Positions 53,449 to 63,700 are shown, counted from the first letter of the stretch. The stretch: DNA of 64,000 bases from an uncultured Lachnospiraceae bacterium (GCA_910585895.1 CAJUHY010000001.1:92520-156519), one strand, 5' to 3'. Translations and numbers: made by a program. Notes: generated by a model from the letters alone, not told the origin.

Positions 53449-54126
53449 ATGCCAATATTGGAGACAAAAAATTTAAAAAAAGTATATGGCAGCGGCGAAA
53501 CAGCAGTACATGCATTGTGCGGTGTAAGCCTTTCTGTGCTGCAGGGCGAATTTGTGGCAGTGGTCGGTACTTCCGGCAGCGGAAAATCTACTCTTTTGCA
53601 CATGCTGGGCGGCTTAGACAGACCAACTGCCGGAGAGGTGATTGTAGACGGCAAGCCGATTTTCACTTTAAAAGATGAGGAACTCACCGTATTCCGGCGC
53701 AGGAAGATTGGCTTTGTTTTCCAGAATTACAATCTGGTGCCTGTCTTGAATGTCTATGAGAACATCGTGCTGCCCATCCAACTGGACGGCAATGTGCCAG
53801 ACAAGGATTACATTGCGCAGATTGTAGGAACTCTTGGTTTGGACAGCAAACTGACCACGCTGCCCAACCAGCTTTCCGGCGGACAGCAGCAGCGCGTAGC
53901 TATTGCCCGGGCGCTTGCTGCAAAACCCGCCATTATCCTGGCAGATGAACCGACCGGGAATCTTGACAGCCGCACCAGCCAGGATGTGATGGGGCTTTTA
54001 AAAATTACCAGCCAAAGATTCGGGCAGACCATGGTAATAATTACCCATAACGAAGAAATTGCGCAGCTTGCCGGGCGCATCATCCGCATAGAAGACGGCA
54101 GCATTGTAGGAGGTGGGCAGTCATGA
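53449..54126 (+). CDS. ABC transporter ATP-binding protein (BceA/MacB-type)
   Basis: 225 aa. Walker A GTSGSGKSTLLHMLGGLDRP (quoted start GTSGSGKST), Q-loop FVFQNYNLVPVLNVYENI, signature LSGGQQQRVAIARALAAKP and Walker B IILADEPTGNLD are intact, with the switch His in VIITHNEEIA. It overlaps the permease start by 4 bp and follows the two-component genes by 144 bp. The gap holds an ATTCTT-gcaga-AAGAAT repeat near 53331 and a TATGAT-like -10, possible sites for the regulator. Likely role: sensing or removing membrane-active peptides. Confidence 0.93.
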   Translation: MPILETKNLKKVYGSGETAVHALCGVSLSVLQGEFVAVVGTSGSGKSTLLHMLGGLDRPTAGEVIVDGKPIFTLKDEELTVFRRRKIGFVFQNYNLVPVLNVYENIVLPIQLDGNVPDKDYIAQIVGTLGLDSKLTTLPNQLSGGQQQRVAIARALAAKPAIILADEPTGNLDSRTSQDVMGLLKITSQRFGQTMVIITHNEEIAQLAGRIIRIEDGSIVGGGQS

Positions 54127-56672
54127 TTCGCGTCAAAAACCATAAAATAATCGCTACACTTTCGCAGAGAAGCCTGAAAGCGAACCGCGCACGCAATGTT
54201 ATTGCCGTGTTTGCCATTACACTGACCACACTTTTATTTACCGCCCTGTTTACAATTACACAAACCATGATTTATACCACGCAGCAACAGACCTTCCGAC
54301 AGGTTGGCGGCAGTTTCCACGGCAGTTTCAAAGACCTCACGTTGGAGGAAAAAGAGGCTTTGGAAACTGACCCGTTGATTAAGGAAACAGGTTCACGCTT
54401 ATTTCTTGGTATGGCATGTGGCGAACCCTTCCGCAAAGTCCATGCAGAATTATCCTATATGGATGACATCTGCCGCAAGAGTTCCTTCTGCAGCCCGGAA
54501 TACGGCAAACCTCCCAAAGAAGGCACAAAGGAAATCGCCTGCGACACCAGAATTCTGCAAACTCTGGGTATAACGCCGGAAATTGGCAAACCTCTGACCT
54601 TATCATACGAAATAGGCGGCATAGAAAAAGAAACGATTACAGATACCTTCCTCCTTTGCGGATGGTGGGATTACGATGCCGCAAATATGGCAAGCATGGC
54701 CATCCTGCCCAAATCCTATGTTGATACTATCATTACGGAAAACCCGGCAGACGACCCTTATGCCGGTAATTATATCGGTATCGGCATCAATTGGGGATAC
54801 GCAGCGGCGCAAATGTCTGCAAACCATGATCTGGGAACCATTGCAGGAGCCGCTGCTCTGGCAGTTCTGATTATCTTCACCGGATATCTGATAATCAATA
54901 ATATTTTCCTGATATCCGTCAGCGGTGATATCCGCTTTTATGGATTATTAAAAACCATTGGCACTACCAAAAAACAAATCCGGCGCATGGTCCGCCGCCA
55001 GTCCTTGCTGCTCTCCACAATCGGAATCCCTATGGGGCTGTTGCTTGGCTACGTATCGGGAACTATTTTAGCACCAATAATGATTTCTTCCATGAACGAC
55101 AGCATAGGTAAGACTTACCATATCTTTAATCCCTGGATTTTTCTCGGGTCTGCCATATTCTCACTGGCAACGGTACTGCTCTCCTGCGCAAAACCAGGCA
55201 GGATTGCCGCAAAAACTTCCCCCATAGAAGCTGTCCGCTATACCGATGCACCAGCTGCCAAAAGACAGCGGCGGCGTATCCACAAGAAGACAAATGCCTG
55301 TTGGATGGCAGTGGCCAATCTGGGAAGAAATAAAAAGAAAACATTACTTGTTGTCACCTCCCTCACCCTGGCAGTCGTGCTGCTGCAGGCAACTTATACC
55401 TTTACCAGCGGCTTTGATATGGAAAAATATCTCAAACAACTTGTGGTTTCCGATTTTATTTTGGGAGACGCCGCTTATTTCCAGTCAAATTACCGCACCG
55501 CAAAACAGGCACTGCCCGAACAGGATATCTTGGCGGTCTCAGCGGGCGGAAAGATCACCGAGGAAGGACGTATCTACGGCAGTTATTCCGGCAACTTACA
55601 ATATGTGACGGAAGATTTATACCGAAACTATTTCGCCGGCATGGATTCTGAAATGCTGGAGGAAATGTTGGCAAATGAAGAGCGGGACGAAGATGGAAAA
55701 GTTACCGTCAATACCCACCTCTATGGCATGGAAGATTTCGCGTTAAGCCAACTGGAAGTCTTTGACGGTGATTTGGAAGATTTATATAATCCCGAAAAAA
55801 ATGTAATTGCCGCCGTTTATCTGGATGACGATTATGGGCATCCAATGGCAGACAGCCAATGGGCCAAATTGGGGGATAAAGTAAAACTCCGTCATGTTTA
55901 TGAATGGGAGTATTCCGATGCCAAAACCGGCGAAATCATACCGGAAGAAAGAGTCGAATCCTATACTGGCGAAATCAATGTAAAAGAAAAAGACTCTCAA
56001 GATATTTCCTATGAGGTTGTGGCATGTGTCCTGGTAAAAAACGCCATGAGTTACCGCTACTGGGGAACCCACCAGTTCGTGCTCAATGCAGATGTCTATC
56101 AGAAAAACAGCAGAAATTCTGATGTAATGGCATACCTCTTCAATACGGCAGAAACAGACAATGAGGCCATGCAAGGCTATCTGGAAAACTATACGGCAAA
56201 TGTCAATTCGGCACTCGATTTTGAGTCGAAACAAACCTACGAGAATTCATTTGCAAAATACCGCTATATGTTTCTAATCGTGGGCGGAAGCCTCAGTTTT
56301 ATCATTGCCCTGATTGGTATCCTCAATTTTTTCAATGCCATCCTGACTTCCATCTATTCCCGCAGGAAGGAATTTGCTATGCTGCAGTCTATCGGCATGA
56401 CTGGGCGGCAGTTAAAGCAAATGCTGATATACGAAGGATTAATTTACGGCATGTTGACCATTATTACTTCGGCAGTACTCAGTTTCCTGACAATGCCCAT
56501 ACTCGCCAACGCGGTCAGCAGCATGTTCTGGTTTTTCACCTACCGCTTTACGCTGCTGCCGCTGCTGTTTGTAATTCCTATATTTGCAGTACTGGGAATT
56601 CTCCTGCCGCTGGTAAGCTATAGAAATGTAGCCCGGCAGACAATTGTGGAACGGCTGCGCATGGGGGAATAG
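54123..56672 (+). CDS. FtsX-like ABC transporter permease
   Basis: 849 aa with two FtsX domains. The first helix is at about 25-50 (NVIAVFAITLTTLLFTALFT). An extracytoplasmic domain (about 55-235) follows, then three helices (AALAVLIIFTGYLIINNIFL and on), a second large external region (about 440-690) and the final three helices ending in AVLGILLPLVSYRNVARQTI. This layout belongs to MacB/BceB-like exporters that act on peptides or lipid-linked targets rather than on classical small solutes. It is coupled to its ATPase and is the last gene before a palindromic terminator-like element. Confidence 0.9.
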   Translation: MIRVKNHKIIATLSQRSLKANRARNVIAVFAITLTTLLFTALFTITQTMIYTTQQQTFRQVGGSFHGSFKDLTLEEKEALETDPLIKETGSRLFLGMACGEPFRKVHAELSYMDDICRKSSFCSPEYGKPPKEGTKEIACDTRILQTLGITPEIGKPLTLSYEIGGIEKETITDTFLLCGWWDYDAANMASMAILPKSYVDTIITENPADDPYAGNYIGIGINWGYAAAQMSANHDLGTIAGAAALAVLIIFTGYLIINNIFLISVSGDIRFYGLLKTIGTTKKQIRRMVRRQSLLLSTIGIPMGLLLGYVSGTILAPIMISSMNDSIGKTYHIFNPWIFLGSAIFSLATVLLSCAKPGRIAAKTSPIEAVRYTDAPAAKRQRRRIHKKTNACWMAVANLGRNKKKTLLVVTSLTLAVVLLQATYTFTSGFDMEKYLKQLVVSDFILGDAAYFQSNYRTAKQALPEQDILAVSAGGKITEEGRIYGSYSGNLQYVTEDLYRNYFAGMDSEMLEEMLANEERDEDGKVTVNTHLYGMEDFALSQLEVFDGDLEDLYNPEKNVIAAVYLDDDYGHPMADSQWAKLGDKVKLRHVYEWEYSDAKTGEIIPEERVESYTGEINVKEKDSQDISYEVVACVLVKNAMSYRYWGTHQFVLNADVYQKNSRNSDVMAYLFNTAETDNEAMQGYLENYTANVNSALDFESKQTYENSFAKYRYMFLIVGGSLSFIIALIGILNFFNAILTSIYSRRKEFAMLQSIGMTGRQLKQMLIYEGLIYGMLTIITSAVLSFLTMPILANAVSSMFWFFTYRFTLLPLLFVIPIFAVLGILLPLVSYRNVARQTIVERLRMGE

Positions 56673-56687
56673 CAAACGTTTCATTAT

Positions 56688-56722
56688 CTAGGGAAATAAT
56701 GATTTAATCAGGATTTCCCTAG
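56688..56722. terminator. Palindromic terminator-like element (family copy 3)
   Basis: CTAGGGAAAT (56688-56697) pairs perfectly with ATTTCCCTAG (56713-56722) around a tgatttaatca-type core. It follows the ABC permease stop by 15 bp. It shares arms and core with the elements at 8651 and 14976. Confidence 0.7.
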
Positions 56723-56748
56723 AGCTTAATTCTTTCTTACAATTTATA

Positions 56749-56805
56749 AGGACAGTTTAGAAATTTTATATTAAATATCCTCCAATAAAATTTCTAAACC
56801 GTCCT
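56749..56805. repeat. 21-bp near-perfect inverted repeat
   Basis: Positions 56749-56769 and 56785-56805 are inverse complements except for one pair (56754/56800), separated by 15 nt. On the minus strand that pair becomes a G-U wobble, so the hairpin is best as minus-strand RNA, downstream of the alarmone synthetase gene. No U-run follows. Confidence 0.8.
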
Positions 56806-56866
56806 CTGTATACGCGCTGCGCAGCCTGCTGCAGAAATCTTCTGGTTCTTTCCCCTGTCTTCACCT

Positions 56867-57472
56867 TCATGTAACTTCCGATGGTTCCATGGCATGAAAC
56901 AGCCGCTTCTCAATCTCTGCCAACGTATTGGCATAATCCTTTAATTCCTCTGCCAGCCTCTTCTTGCCGGTCCCTTCCTGTTTCTTATATAAAATACGAT
57001 GTTCCATGCTTGCCCAGAAATCCATGGACATCGTGCGGAACTGGATTTCCACAGGAAAATATTCCATGCCGTCCAGACAATACACCGGAATCCCCACAAT
57101 CACATGGTAGCTTCGGTAACCGTTGGGCTTAGGCTTCTTAATGTAATCGCACTCACGGACCACAATCAAATCCGTCTGGCGTTTCAACACATCTACAAGA
57201 TTATAAATATCGTCTGCAAAATAACAGATGACCCGCACCCCTGCAATGTCCTGCAGATAATCCTTGGCATTCATCACCGTAGGTTGCTTGTCTTTCTTTC
57301 TTAATTTATCTTCTAAACTGTTCTTCTCCTTAATCCGACTCTGGATATTATGTATAGGCTGGCTTTCCGAAACCTCATACAGATTATGTTCCAGCACATG
57401 GAGCCTGGCAAGCAGGACCTCCTTCGCATCCTCATATGGCTGTATGAATGTGTAGTACTCTTGATCTGTCAT
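56867..57472 (-). CDS. Small alarmone synthetase (RelQ/YjbM-like, (p)ppGpp synthesis)
   Basis: 201 aa containing only the RelA/SpoT synthetase domain. DIAGVRVICYFADDIYNLVD (about 75-94), KPKPNGYRSYHVIVG with the substrate-stacking Tyr, and VEIQFRTMSMDFWASMEH are the diagnostic motifs. There is no hydrolase, TGS or ACT domain, so it makes pGpp/ppGpp/pppGpp under transcriptional or allosteric control rather than on the ribosome. It is monocistronic, with a long inverted repeat beyond its stop. Confidence 0.93.
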   Translation of the reverse strand: MTDQEYYTFIQPYEDAKEVLLARLHVLEHNLYEVSESQPIHNIQSRIKEKNSLEDKLRKKDKQPTVMNAKDYLQDIAGVRVICYFADDIYNLVDVLKRQTDLIVVRECDYIKKPKPNGYRSYHVIVGIPVYCLDGMEYFPVEIQFRTMSMDFWASMEHRILYKKQEGTGKKRLAEELKDYANTLAEIEKRLFHAMEPSEVT

Positions 57473-57658
57473 TAAATATCTTTCCTCCTCATGACAAAGT
57501 ATTTATCAGCGCCGATATAAAACCCCAAAACTCCTCAGCTTTCAGTATAGCAGATTTAAATGCGAAACATATAAAATTTTCTGGATAAAATTATTAAAAT
57601 ATTGTAAACTATGAGCTAACGAAACTGCAAAGTTTATTTACACAAGGAGGCAAACCAA

Positions 57659-58696
57659 TTGGATATTTACCACAATCAAAGCATACATGAACAAAATGGA
57701 CACGGAGAAAAACTGACACCGCTGACTGTCAACCAGACCTTTTTCTGGGAAGGGCAGGAAATCTATATCCCTGCCGTCTATTTGGGCAAAGCTGGCGTCG
57801 TCCTCGATGTATGCGCAAAAATTTCCCTCAAAGCCATGACTGGTTTCCTGCAAAAATGGAATCAAGCACGGCGTCTTTCTCTGAAAACACCGGAAGATTA
57901 CGAACAGATGGAGGCAGAAAATCCAACTGCCCGGGATTTTAACATAGAAATGAGCCTGGACAAAATACCACTGGAAAACAGCATGAGCAGCAGCCTGTAC
58001 TGGTATCCGCCAAGTATATTTCAATTATTAAATGAAGAATCGGCAGCTGAAGAACGCACAAACGCCCAGGAAAATAAAAACAGCCCTCATGCTGAAAAAC
58101 TGATGGCAGCCTATGACTGCGACAGAGAATGCCTTTGGCGTATCAGCCGCCATTCCTTTGACTGGAACGAAGCCCCCATCCTCTCCCCGCAGAACATTTC
58201 ACTGACCTTGCGGGCAGATACACTTTCCATGACTGCAGGACATTTCACCACAGATTTCCCCTGTGATTACCGCAACAGGAAAAGCCTAAAAATTCTGCAG
58301 CCTGTTACCGGCAAAGAATATACGCTGACACTGCATGGCTGTGAACAGACCAAAGCGAACATAAATGATATCACCGACAAAAACCTTATTTATCCTGAAT
58401 GTCTGCTGGAACTTTCCTACACTATATCGCCCCAGATAAGCCGTGAATTTTTCGATATTCTTGACTGTAACGAAAGCGAACCTGCCAGAACCCGGAATGG
58501 AGATGAGAATACCTGCAATTCAGGCGGAGCCACAGCCATTTTCTTAGCTGGGAAATCTGCCAGGAAAGATTTTCAAACAGCCGTGTCCTCCTTGCATTTT
58601 ACGCCTGTAACAACTGTACGCTGGAGGATTGTATTCCACATGAAACCAAAAGAAGATATGCAGGTAACATTTGAACTGAATTATGTTACCTCATAA
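57659..58696 (+). CDS. Unknown 345-aa protein, TTG start
   Basis: I do not recognise this family. The start is TTG at 57659, 8 bp after a perfect AAGGAGG. The N-terminal half begins with a beta-rich domain (TVNQTFFWEGQEIYIPAVYL, KAGVVLDVCAKISLKAMTGF). The second half looks beta-sandwich-like and Cys-poor (ISLTLRADTLSMTAGHFTTD, YTLTLHGCEQTKANI, VRWRIVFHMKPKEDMQVTFE). No signal peptide or membrane segment is seen, so it is probably cytosolic. Its last 16 bases overlap, on the other strand, the end of an acetolactate synthase remnant. Role unknown. Confidence 0.72.
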   Translation: MDIYHNQSIHEQNGHGEKLTPLTVNQTFFWEGQEIYIPAVYLGKAGVVLDVCAKISLKAMTGFLQKWNQARRLSLKTPEDYEQMEAENPTARDFNIEMSLDKIPLENSMSSSLYWYPPSIFQLLNEESAAEERTNAQENKNSPHAEKLMAAYDCDRECLWRISRHSFDWNEAPILSPQNISLTLRADTLSMTAGHFTTDFPCDYRNRKSLKILQPVTGKEYTLTLHGCEQTKANINDITDKNLIYPECLLELSYTISPQISREFFDILDCNESEPARTRNGDENTCNSGGATAIFLAGKSARKDFQTAVSSLHFTPVTTVRWRIVFHMKPKEDMQVTFELNYVTS

Positions 58697-58830
58697 ATCA
58701 TGTCATTGATGGCATTGCCTGGCGGCACAATCGGCAATACATTTTCTTCCCGCTCAATCAGAAATTCAATGACTGTAGGAACTTTTTTTGTATTTTTTGC
58801 CGCCAATAATGCATGTTTGATTTCCTCATT
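58681..58830 (-). pseudogene. C-terminal remnant of acetolactate synthase large subunit (ilvB-like)
   Basis: About 50 codons read, in one frame, EEIKHALLAAKNTKKVPTV, then IEFLIEREENVLPIVPPGNA, then INDMIYEVT and stop at 58681. This is the characteristic end of the ThDP enzyme acetolactate synthase (the FLIEREENVLP..PPGNAI block). No start codon, catalytic domains or upstream homology are present; the frame hits a stop near 58885. It is a leftover of a gene deleted by rearrangement, and its stop overlaps the end of the unknown plus-strand gene. Confidence 0.8.
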
Positions 58831-58884
58831 TGTCCCTCCTGTAATCAAATTTGCAAGTGTCCACTTGTATTTCAGGTATTTTTA

Positions 58885-58909
58885 ACGGTACTGCTTATAA
58901 CAGTACCGT
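58885..58909. repeat. 9-bp inverted repeat beside the ilvB remnant
   Basis: ACGGTACTG (58885-58893) and CAGTACCGT (58901-58909) flank a 7-nt loop. It lies where homology of the acetolactate synthase remnant breaks off and downstream of the frameshifted TetR gene. There is no T-run; it could be a protein-binding site or a rearrangement scar. Confidence 0.5.
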
Positions 58910-58988
58910 AAATAGTAAAAATTTATCAATACATTGACTCTTCATATACTCCGGCAAACGTTACATCCGCCAGCCCTCTTAAATAATT

Positions 58989-59494
58989 TTAATCACGGAT
59001 TTCTCCTTCCTCTATTCCCCGAATAAACAGGGATACAGACTGTTTGATATAATGGTCCATATCAATTTCAAACAGCTCTTTATCAAACGAGGCCCACAAA
59101 AAAGTATAGCCAAAAGCGCTTGAAAAAATCGTCAGCGCCAGGCATTCAAAATCTGTCTTCGGCAGCTTGCCTCTCTGTTCCATCTCCTGAAAATACTCTG
59201 TCAGGGAACAGAGAAAAGCCTGGGGAACTTTCATGACCAGCGGTGCCGTTTCCCCGTATATCTGAGGCTCCCTGAGACCAATGGACAGCCTGACGAAATC
59301 CGGCGTAATCCTCTCCACTTCTGCTGCTCCACACCGCAGAGCACAATATCTTTCTTGGAACTAAACCTGCGAAATAGCGTACACTCATTGACGCCTGCTT
59401 TTTTAGCAATGTCCTTTGTGGTTGTTGCAGCATATCCTTTGTCCCTGATTAAGAACATCGTAGCAGCGATAATTTTCTGACTGGTCTCGTCCAT
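58989..59494 (-). pseudogene. TetR-family regulator broken by a frameshift
   Basis: The N-terminal half (start 59494, GRFSSKK-type end) is a clear TetR helix-turn-helix: IIAATMFLIRDKGYAATTTK, DIAKKAGVNECTLFRRFSSK. At about 59318-59335 the frame changes: the first frame runs on as nonsense, while the next frame continues the ligand domain (VERITPDFVRLSIGLREPQI to GIEEGEIRD, stop 58989). A one-base loss in the gcagcagaag stretch would explain it. It is either a real mutation or a sequence error. Intact length would be about 168 codons. Confidence 0.8.
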
Positions 59495-59615
59495 CTTCCA
59501 AACATCTCCTCATGCAAGTGATTACTTTCATTCTAAACGAGTGATGTTGGTTTGTCAAAGGGAGATAATTGTGTCTGAAGCACAAATGTTTAAACATTTC
59601 CTGCTTGAGATTTAA

Positions 59616-59969
59616 TTACCCATTTAATCTCTCCATCCATTCGCTTTCTTTAAAACCTGTGAGTACCACATCATCGCTCACAATCAGCGGTCTTTTCACC
59701 AACATTCCATTCGTAGCAAGCAACTGTAGTTTTTCTTCATCGTCCATCGCAGGAAGCTTATCTTTGAGCTGCATTTCTCTGTATAACATCCCGCTGGTAT
59801 TAAAGAATTTCTTGATTGGCAGTCCACTCTTTTCATACCATTGTTTTAATTCATCATAGGAAGGATTATCCTCCACAATATGACGATCTGTGTACTCCAT
59901 ATCATGCGCATCCAACCATTTTTTGGCCTTCTGGCAGGTAGAACATTTCGGATATTGAATAAATAACAT
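59616..59969 (-). CDS. ArsC/Spx-family protein
   Basis: 117 aa. The thioredoxin-like start MLFIQYPKCSTCQKAKKWLD has the CxxC pair (Cys9, Cys12) and the family helix, and the RPLIVSDDVVLTGFKESEW segment is the ArsC/Spx C-terminal signature (the Arg-Pro cis-turn). It could be an arsenate reductase-like enzyme or an Spx-type RNA polymerase-binding regulator. The length and lack of any ars genes nearby leave both open. The start is 30 bp after an AT-rich region, with GGAGGTAATAT upstream. Confidence 0.9.
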   Translation of the reverse strand: MLFIQYPKCSTCQKAKKWLDAHDMEYTDRHIVEDNPSYDELKQWYEKSGLPIKKFFNTSGMLYREMQLKDKLPAMDDEEKLQLLATNGMLVKRPLIVSDDVVLTGFKESEWMERLNG

Positions 59970-60216
59970 TATATATTACCTCCATTTTATATATATCCCT
60001 GCAAATACAGCAGTTGAACCAGTTATTCTCAGTATATATGTAGACAGCCCAAGTTTCAACATATATTTTCCTTTTCATGTCTGCATATAGTAATACCGGT
60101 TATTTTGTGACAGAAGCCTAAACAAATTGCTCATTGCAGACAGGAAAAGTATTACCGTACCATATTTACTGGCCAAAAGTATGGCGCTATCATATTTGTC
60201 AAGGGGAAGTAAGATT

Positions 60217-60560
60217 ATGATTTTTCAACCAAGACAATTTGGCATCGTATTAAAAAATGCCAGAATCGATAAAAAACTTACACAGGCTGAATTAGCTGAA
60301 ATATTTGACATTTCTTTATCTATTTAAAATATCTTGAACGTTTTCGCAACAATCCAAGTTATGAAATATTTGAAAAAGTTATACGTTATTTCAATTTATC
60401 TGCAGACACCGTCATTTATCCAAATCAGAACCATAATAACAACACTTACCAAAAAATAGAACGTTTGCTGTGCCTCTGTGATGAAAGGCAGCTTCAGATA
60501 ATCCTCGCCACCACGGAAGCGTTGATTACTATAGCAGCAAATGAGTCAGAATCAGAATAA
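60217..60560 (+). pseudogene. XRE-family regulator disrupted near residue 35
   Basis: The start at 60217 (after AAGGGGAAG) reads FGIVLKNARIDKKLTQAELA then EIFDISLSI and stops at 60327. From about 60328 another frame continues with YLERFRNNPSYEIFEKVIRY, then FNLSADTVIYPNQNHN and a helical tail ending at 60560. Together they match the helix-turn-helix regulators with C-terminal NPSYEIFEK(I/V)IRYLNIS segments. A short deletion or frameshift removed part of the recognition helix. It is probably non-functional. Confidence 0.78.
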
Positions 60561-60673
60561 CATCTATTTTTCTTCTTATCACAAATTTTTCAAGTTCTTT
60601 CTGTAAACACATATTTCCTTTGTGAATCATTCGAGGCAATTTCCTCTGAAGGTGAATTTATATCCGGACCAGT

Positions 60674-60721
60674 TTATTGTAAAATATTGTTTGACACAGC
60701 AACATAATGATTTTACAATAA
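60674..60721 (+). promoter_or_regulatory. Consensus promoter with 12-bp inverted-repeat operator
   Basis: TTGACA (60691-60696), 17-bp spacer and TACAAT (60714-60719). A perfect inverted repeat, TTATTGTAAAAT (60674-60685) and ATTTTACAATAA (60710-60721), brackets the -35 and covers the -10. A repressor bound there would block the metalloprotease gene. Confidence 0.8.
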
Positions 60722-60748
60722 CTATATTAAAGATAAGGGGGATGGCGG

Positions 60749-63700
60749 ATGAAGAAGATTAAAACAGCAACAACCATGTTATTTACCATGATGACATTAT
60801 TATTTATTCCGGCAATAACAGTTTCCGCAGCAAGTCTCGGAGAAACGGTAAGCCAGAACACCGTAAAGGACTTACAGGCAATTGATTACGGGAATAATGA
60901 GACCATAGGCAGTTTACTGGCTCCATCACGGTATTCTTCATCGGATAAACTGAATAAAAAAACAGAAATTGCCAAGCGGGAAGGGAAAAGCCCCGCAGAC
61001 ATCACCGATGAACAGGCAATCCGTGAATTGAATCAGGATAATCTCAAGGTGGTGTCTTTTGAAGAGTCTTTTGCAGAGGTACAGGCAGAAATAGGCGATG
61101 TCATCCAGAGAGTGGTTGACAGCACTTCCGGCGCAGAAAATAAAGGCGCTGCATTTTATACAAATAAAATACTGCAGAATAAGGAACAACTGCTGCTTGG
61201 CCTTACCTATCTTCAACGGCTTTATGACTTCAATATGGGTGAACATAATTTAAAGGATGCTCTTCTTTATGAATCAAAACCTTTTTTGTATGGGAAGGTA
61301 GAGGACGTATTAGACTGGCTGATATATATCGGTAATAGCGGCGGCGATACCCTAAAGATTTCTAACAACGCTAAAGTATTTGGCTTAAATAAAATATTTT
61401 GGCCCGTTACCTTCACTGAAACACTAGATGATTTTCTGGAAGAGCACAGGCAAAAATGGATACCTGATACATCAATGAACGAGTGGTTTTTGCAGGAGTG
61501 TTCTGCATATATCGTGGAGAACTCATCCTCCTGGAACAGCAACGACAGCGGATTATACAGAAGGCTGTATGATGAGGCAACTTTCCGCGCCCATATTTTA
61601 CCGCTGCTTACGGTATCAGAGGACAGCGTTTATATGATTGCAAACTCTGCTACCATCACATATGGGATAGTGGATTGTTATATAGACAGAAATTTGAAAG
61701 AAACTGATCCTGCACGTTATGGAGAATTGCGCAAAGAATTCCAGCAGCAGCTGGCACAGGCTGCCAAACAACAGACGGCATTTATTGATTTTTGGTATCG
61801 GATTGCCAAACCAGAAAAGAAATGTCTGCTTTCGTCCAACCGTATTGTCTTGGATAGTCTGCGGATTGACCCAGACACTACTGTCCAATGGTCAGACAAA
61901 TTTGGTAAAAATGCTTCCCTGGGAGTCAGAGAATTTTTTACTCCTCTGAACCTGTATGGTAATTACATGTTTGCCGACGGTGTGGCGGAAGGTAATGGAA
62001 TCCGTTACTATGTATCAAAAGCATTGACAGAACGAGGATTCGCGACGTACGCTCATGAACTAACGCATATTCTTGTTCCTGATGTAATGCTGAATGGACA
62101 TGGTTCACGGGACGGCATGATGGCAGAAGTCTATACAAGGGGAATGTTTGAACCATATGAACTGAATGACCCGCCGGCTTTTAATCTGAATCTGATTTAT
62201 GACCGTCAGGCAGACAGTGACCGGTATCATAATGCTCTGCCTGAACGGTTTCAGGATGAAACAGATTTACAGAACTATATGAGCGGAATTCTGGATGTCA
62301 TTTATACGCTGGATTATGCAGAGGCAGATGTTTTGTTCAGCAAGAGTGCAGAGGAAAAAATGAAATGGTTCCACAAGCTTGAACAGACTGAAGATCCAGA
62401 CGAAAGATTTAACCAAGGTGAGGAAGGCTCAATACACAATCTGGATTCAGTGAGGAAACTGACTCTGGATGAGGCAAAGAATCTGAATACCATTGACGAC
62501 CTGATTCAAAACAATATTATTGCCTCCCGCTCTGAAATAGACGGAACAATTACAACAGGAACTATGGCGAGAAATGGCTATTATGTTGTGCCGCTCTTCA
62601 GCGCCAACTATGCAGCGGTACAGAATAATTATGGTGTCAGCGGTGACCTCACAATACGACGACAGGCATTTGAACTGCTTGCTGAATATGGATATTACGA
62701 TGGCATGGTGCCTTATATATCCAACCAATATAAGGAATCTGCTAAATCGGACCAGACAGTCCTCTCAGATCAATATATCCTCAATAAAATATTTGGCAAT
62801 GCTTACGAGACAATGGCTGATTTTAAGAAAGCAATGTTCCAGAGACGGATTGAAAAGATTAACGAATTAAAGCCCATCACGATTATGTGGAAAAACCAGT
62901 CCGTTTCAATTAAGAATTATGAAGAACTGAACCTGCTGATGAAAGAGGCCATAGAAAGTGATTTAATAAATGTCAATGCATTGCCAAACGGTTCTAATAA
63001 TATCCGTGCACATGCAACAGAAGTTGAACATCTGAAACAAGAAATTTTTAAAGCATATTTAATTCAGACAGAGGATTTCAGTAAATCCATTTATGGCACT
63101 GAACCGGAAAACCCAGATCCGCCAAATCAACCGGATACTCCTGAGCAGCCAGATACTCCTGAAAATCCGGATACTCCTGTTCAGCCAAATACTCCTGAAA
63201 ATCCGGATGAAAACGAACAGCCGGGGCAGCCGGATAAGCCTGGCGATAACGAACAGCCGGGGCAGCCAGATAAGCCTGGCGATAACGATACACAAAAGCC
63301 TGGCGGCAATGATAACCAGCAGTCTGACAGTAATAATACACAAAAACCAGATACTGGAACCAGTACGCAAGATACAACCCCTACACAGCTTCTTTGTAAG
63401 GTGTCTGCTGCTAAAACTTCACAGACAATCCGTTGGACATCTGTGGAATCAGCGGATGGATATGAAATATATGGGGCTAAATCTAATGGAAAATATAAGC
63501 TTCTTCGAACAGTACGTAAAACGTCAATGAAATGGACACATAAAAAATTAAAAAAGGGAACGCAATATAAATATTATGTGAAAGCGTTTAAAATAATTGA
63601 TGGAAAACAAGTAAGCCTGGCCAAATCCCTTTCTGTATACAGTATAACAAAGGGAGGGAAATATAGTAATCCTTCTAAGATAAAAGTAACAAAGACACGT

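Noticed and set aside
58885..58909. Inverted repeat as terminator of the TetR gene
   Set aside because: No T-run follows on either strand, so it is listed as a repeat only.
63093..63530. Alternative plus-strand frame through the Pro-rich linker of the protease
   Set aside because: The frame stays open because of repeat composition; it lacks a start signal and lies within the protease gene.
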